Source: Sutcliffiella halmapala (GTDB taxonomy: Bacteria > Bacillota > Bacilli > Bacillales > Bacillaceae_I). From it: 64,000 bases of DNA. Shown here one piece after another: positions 60,629-64,000 of the stretch. The DNA lies in assembly GCF_002019665.1 (NCBI RefSeq), contig NZ_KV917375.1, positions 3,981,445 through 4,045,444 on the forward strand. Direction: 5' to 3'. The notes below the pieces were generated by a model. That model saw only the letters and a program-made list of their open reading frames with translations, had not been told where the DNA came from and did no database searches. Position 1 is the stretch's first letter; every line of letters starts with the position of its first letter. Made by a program: the position numbers and the translations under genes.

Positions 60629-62512
60629 CTAAATCAGAAACTCATTTAAAGCATCCTCAAGATCATTAACAGTTTGATAACGCTTATCACGTTTATCCAT
60701 TGCTTTCATAACAATACTTTGACAGGCAACTGAAACATAAAATCTTTTTTTAGGAAGTTTGTTACTTAATAAATAGAACAGTATCGCCCCTAGAGAGTAA
60801 ATATCAGATAAATGAGATGAGTTTGCTAAATTATTTAGTTGTTGAGGATCAGTAAAATCTTCTTGACCATACCCTCTCTTGGATAAACCTGTAAAAAATG
60901 AGATTGATTTAGGGTCTTTCGCTAGTCCGAAATCTGCAACTTTTACTTTTAAGCCACTGTTTGTTTCAAATAACAAAATATTATTTGGGGCTATGTCTCG
61001 ATGGTATTTATCACTCTCATGTAAGTACTTAACACCAGAAATTATCTGTTTAAAGATCTTCAAACGCTGGTCTATATGCGCACTCCTATTATCTTTCATC
61101 CATTTCTCTAAAGTGAAACTCGCTAGTGGCATAGTAAACCAAAAAGGGGAACCTTCAAGTTGTATTTTCTCGACTTCAATAATGTTCTTATGCTGTAACT
61201 CCTTAGTAAGCAGTCTGACCTCCCGTTTAAAGCGAAGTAAATATTCATCACCATCATTCCCATAAATCTGTTTAAAGTAGCTTTTTGGGAAAAGAACTTT
61301 GCAAGCTACAATTTTGTTTAATTCAGGATCAAAAACCTTATAGACTCTGGCAAAAGAACCATTTCCTAAGTCCTCCAAGACTATCATCTCAAACCGATGC
61401 CTAACATGATTTATTTTTAACATCTCTTTTTTTAGAGCAGTAATAGATTTAATGAATTCGACTAGATTTGACGATATAGTCTCTATTGAGCCAATCTCTA
61501 CAAACTTAGATTGCAAATCATAATAGTCTAACAATAGAGCATTTAAAGCTTTATACTCAATATCTCCAACAACTTCGATTATTTTTTGTATGTAATCATT
61601 CATTTCATTAAGTAATAACTTTTTACTTTCCAATGACACTTTTAAATCTGAAAGTCTCATCACTAATTTTTGTAATTCTTCTACCGGTGAAATGGATATT
61701 AAAGGAGTATGTAATGTACTATTTATATCCGCTAGAAGTACCGAATCAAGTTCATCCAAAGTTATGTTTGCTGCAATAATTATTTCACTTTTATAAGTAC
61801 TTAACAATTTGGGTTGATTCCAAATTTGATTAGATAAGTGACGTAATGGTATCTTTTCTCCTCGCTCTTTCAAACGGATGTAATGTCCAACTGTAAGAAT
61901 TATTGACTTGAATTTTCGAAATGATTTACAATCAGAAATTATATTACCTGCTCGATCTATAATTACTTTTTCTTCAATCCACTGTAGCATCTGTTGCTTT
62001 AGGGTGCTTCTGACCCCTGTTGTCATATCAACTACTGAATTTTTTAATTTTTCAAGCTCAAGGTTGATATCTGATTTTCCTGCCATCAAAGAATCCAATG
62101 CTCTAGGATCTAGCTTGACAATTTTCGGTATCCACTGTACTGATTTCCGAGGCTTTAAATTCTTAAAATCAATTTGTATCACACCATCTATTAAAAGAAT
62201 CTCTAAAGAATCGTTTAAATCAATCCAGTTGAATCTTTGAAGCAATTTATTAATAAATGGTTTATATTGTTTGGGACCATTTGAAAGTAATTTCAAGATA
62301 AATTCCATGAGTACCTTTTTACCATGCTGTTTATATAGAGTTGTTTCTACTCCACTATATTTTCGTCCACTCACAGACATTTCCATGGGAAAGCGATACT
62401 CACCCCTATATATCTTACTTATCTCTAAGCCAGTGTTGTGTTCGTTAATTGTAAACATATGATCTATAGCCACATTGATTCCTTCCCCTATTAATAATTT
62501 TTCAGCTACCAA
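60629..62512 (-). CDS. Large protein with C-terminal Ser/Thr protein kinase domain
   Basis: 627 residues. The C-terminal half (about 375-627) is a Hanks-type kinase: glycine loop GNGSFARV (383-390), ATP-binding Lys in ACKV (405), helix C Glu431, catalytic loop YHRDIAPNNILL (Asp506, Asn511) and DFG at 527-529. The catalytic-loop Lys is replaced by Ala508. No transmembrane segment is seen. The first 370 residues have no named match; they include a helical part (about 275-365) and a patch LRHLSNQIWNQPKLL near residue 223. The start is TTG 62512 or, more plausibly by its AAGGA site, GTG 62473. It follows the SMC-like gene by 12 nt, so both are probably one operon. It may be a regulatory or effector subunit activated through that ATPase. 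Confidence 0.85.
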   Translation of the reverse strand: MVAEKLLIGEGINVAIDHMFTINEHNTGLEISKIYRGEYRFPMEMSVSGRKYSGVETTLYKQHGKKVLMEFILKLLSNGPKQYKPFINKLLQRFNWIDLNDSLEILLIDGVIQIDFKNLKPRKSVQWIPKIVKLDPRALDSLMAGKSDINLELEKLKNSVVDMTTGVRSTLKQQMLQWIEEKVIIDRAGNIISDCKSFRKFKSIILTVGHYIRLKERGEKIPLRHLSNQIWNQPKLLSTYKSEIIIAANITLDELDSVLLADINSTLHTPLISISPVEELQKLVMRLSDLKVSLESKKLLLNEMNDYIQKIIEVVGDIEYKALNALLLDYYDLQSKFVEIGSIETISSNLVEFIKSITALKKEMLKINHVRHRFEMIVLEDLGNGSFARVYKVFDPELNKIVACKVLFPKSYFKQIYGNDGDEYLLRFKREVRLLTKELQHKNIIEVEKIQLEGSPFWFTMPLASFTLEKWMKDNRSAHIDQRLKIFKQIISGVKYLHESDKYHRDIAPNNILLFETNSGLKVKVADFGLAKDPKSISFFTGLSKRGYGQEDFTDPQQLNNLANSSHLSDIYSLGAILFYLLSNKLPKKRFYVSVACQSIVMKAMDKRDKRYQTVNDLEDALNEFLI

Positions 62513-62524
62513 ATTTCAACCAAT

Positions 62525-64000
62525 CTAGTCCTCCCTCATTTTTTTGACTATTAATGGCCTTGCAAAATCCGAATTTGACGGACACTGGCTACAATGAAAC
62601 GAATGGTTAATCCACTGGATTGATTTAAGGGATTCACCAATTTGATGTGTGATAAAATATTGAATATCGGTTACTTGAAATACTTGACCGATATCATTTC
62701 CACTATAATCATCCACCTCGGCGTTAGGCTCATCTAAGAACATGATGGAAAGTTTTTCTCCTCTTCTCTTACTGCTTACCGCAGCCAGTAACACTAATAG
62801 ACTTGTTCGAGCCCTTTGTCCAGAAGAGAGACTAGGACTATTAATATGGACTGGTTTCTTCCCGTCGAATCCAATTGATAGGTATAACTCCCATAACTCA
62901 GGGTCTTCTCCTCGTGACTCAAGTCGGCCAGTCGCATTGGTTCCGATTAAATCAGCCATCATGTGGAATTCTTCTATAAAGTCTTTCATCGTTTCTTTAA
63001 TATGAATTTGAAGTGCTACAAGACTAATATTACACTCTTGTTCCCAACTATCTCTTTCTTCTTGTATATGGTTAAATCTATTTTGTAACTGACTAACTAA
63101 TGCCTCTTGTGTTTTCACAATCTCCACTACAGTTTCATCAATATCTGGATTTTCGCGGATGAATTTGTTAATATTTTCAAAGATCCGCTCACTTTCTTTT
63201 CTTAGCTCTTTCGAAGAATATATTTCACCATTTTCGTTTTTGTACCTTGGAGAATTTATATCTTCAGGTATAAATTCTATATCCTCCTCCGAACAGCCAA
63301 TTGCAATAAGTCTTTGTTTTATCTCTTCTAAATCCTTTCTTATATTTCTCAATTCCTGTGCTACAACTTTGATTTCTTGAGCTAATCTTTTGATTTCTTG
63401 CTGGCATTGTTGTAGCTTTACCTCGAACACTGCACTAGTAACCTTCAAATTTGTGAGAAGACCTGTAGTTTCTTCCTGCTGATGAATTACTCTATCACGT
63501 TGTGTTTCTTTATTTTGTTTTTCTTCAAAAAGGTTTTGGTATCTATCATTCAAGCCATTTAACTCTTTTTCTTTTATCGGTAATTTTTCAAGAGCATCCT
63601 GTTCATTTATGATATCTTGATATTTTTTAACTTCATTCTCATAATCTCTAATCAGTGCTTCTTTTTCTTTAACAACCTTCTTTTGCTCTTCTATTTCAAT
63701 TTCTGTCATTGTTTTTTCTTTTTCTAGTGCCACCCTTCCACAAAATAAGCGATGATGCTTCTTAAAAATAGAGCCATCATGATCCTGCAGCAAACCCTTG
63801 AGGGTGATACTTGTTAACCCTTTTGTTTGAAGTCGATGACCTTCTTCAACTGTTTCGACTAAATAGATATCATTCAAACGAGTTAAATAACCACCTACTT
63901 GTTCTGGAAACGCCACATCGATTACTGATCTAATCGTTGGATAGGATATGTTCCTTTTATTATGGTTCTCCACATGGGATTTCGAAACACTTACTCTTGA
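62525..64000 (-). CDS. SMC-like ATPase, C-terminal part (cut by window end)
   Basis: The reading frame is open from 64000 leftwards, so the N-terminal head lies outside the window. In the visible 491 codons a hinge-like region (VGGYLTRLNDIYLVETVEEGHRL...) is followed by two long coiled-coil stretches (residues about 80-235 and 255-330 counted from GTG 63973). The C-terminal ABC head has LSSGQRARTSLLVLLAAVS (signature near 383) and LSIMFLDEPNAEVDD (Walker B near 408-416), with ITHQ as the H-loop-like end. The C-terminus has a CSQC pair. This arrangement fits an SMC/RecN/SbcC-type protein. In defence loci such ATPases sense foreign or circular DNA. The internal GTG 63973 is not the true start. 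Confidence 0.85.
   Translation of the reverse strand, partial: SRVSVSKSHVENHNKRNISYPTIRSVIDVAFPEQVGGYLTRLNDIYLVETVEEGHRLQTKGLTSITLKGLLQDHDGSIFKKHHRLFCGRVALEKEKTMTEIEIEEQKKVVKEKEALIRDYENEVKKYQDIINEQDALEKLPIKEKELNGLNDRYQNLFEEKQNKETQRDRVIHQQEETTGLLTNLKVTSAVFEVKLQQCQQEIKRLAQEIKVVAQELRNIRKDLEEIKQRLIAIGCSEEDIEFIPEDINSPRYKNENGEIYSSKELRKESERIFENINKFIRENPDIDETVVEIVKTQEALVSQLQNRFNHIQEERDSWEQECNISLVALQIHIKETMKDFIEEFHMMADLIGTNATGRLESRGEDPELWELYLSIGFDGKKPVHINSPSLSSGQRARTSLLVLLAAVSSKRRGEKLSIMFLDEPNAEVDDYSGNDIGQVFQVTDIQYFITHQIGESLKSIQWINHSFHCSQCPSNSDFARPLIVKKMRED

Noticed and set aside
1-64000. tRNA, rRNA, CRISPR array, prophage or intact transposase
   Set aside because: None was seen on reading either strand. 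tRNA detection by eye is not exhaustive and a scan (tRNAscan-type) would be needed to exclude it.

Overview
This window comes from a low-GC, endospore-forming Firmicute of the Bacillus type. The evidence is a GerA-family germination receptor subunit, a SipW/TasA-CalY matrix pair, HelD, AGGAGG ribosome binding sites with frequent TTG and GTG starts, a conserved yoaS-yozG-yoaT block, and two exosporium-like C1q-fold proteins. No rRNA, tRNA, intact insertion sequence, CRISPR array or classical prophage is visible. No database search was run, so family calls rest on motifs and protein character read by eye.

Layout. 0-5.4 kb: SipW signal peptidase with a TasA/camelysin-type substrate, an orphan GerA subunit, an oxygen-dependent coproporphyrinogen oxidase (HemF, unusual in this lineage) and small membrane proteins. 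5.7-11.2 kb: HelD, an MFS carrier and a dicarboxylate/glutamate symporter; the helD-MFS gap carries a strong rightward promoter with no gene behind it. 11.5-21 kb: a carbohydrate-type gene set on the minus strand (LacI regulator, lipoprotein binding protein, two permeases, PHP-domain metallohydrolase, MFS carrier, MsmX-like ATPase, then a Gfo/Idh/MocA oxidoreductase with an oxidoreductase remnant). 21.2-23.1 kb: a broken TetR regulator and yoaS-yozG-yoaT.

23.3-39.6 kb is the most coherent metabolic island. It holds two cytosine-deaminase-like amidohydrolases and a family-5 binding lipoprotein on one strand, and a divergent operon of two permeases and two ATPases (Dpp/Opp type). These are followed by a LytS/YesN-type two-component system, an SSS-like membrane protein, an NCS1 nucleobase/hydantoin-type permease, a second family-5 binding protein and a chlorohydrolase-like enzyme that lacks the usual HxH metal motif. 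Together they look like a regulated import and hydrolysis system for a nitrogenous ring compound; the substrate is unknown.

39.7-58 kb is accessory sequence of mostly single genes: VOC/glyoxalase-fold proteins around an AraC regulator, C1q-like proteins, a methyltransferase, a DnaQ-BRCT exonuclease, GNAT, a membrane-anchored Mrr-type nuclease, a GC-richer secreted HNH nuclease with a small partner gene, a glutamate-synthase-like FMN protein paired with an FAD oxidoreductase, and several dispersed repeats.

58-64 kb looks like a defence or mobile region: two degenerate overlapping small genes, a ParB-like DNA-binding protein, an lsrF-like aldolase pseudogene, and at the right edge a two-gene operon. 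That operon encodes an SMC-like ATPase (cut by the window end) followed by a large protein with a C-terminal Ser/Thr-kinase domain. This SMC-kinase pair is the best candidate for a system not well described.
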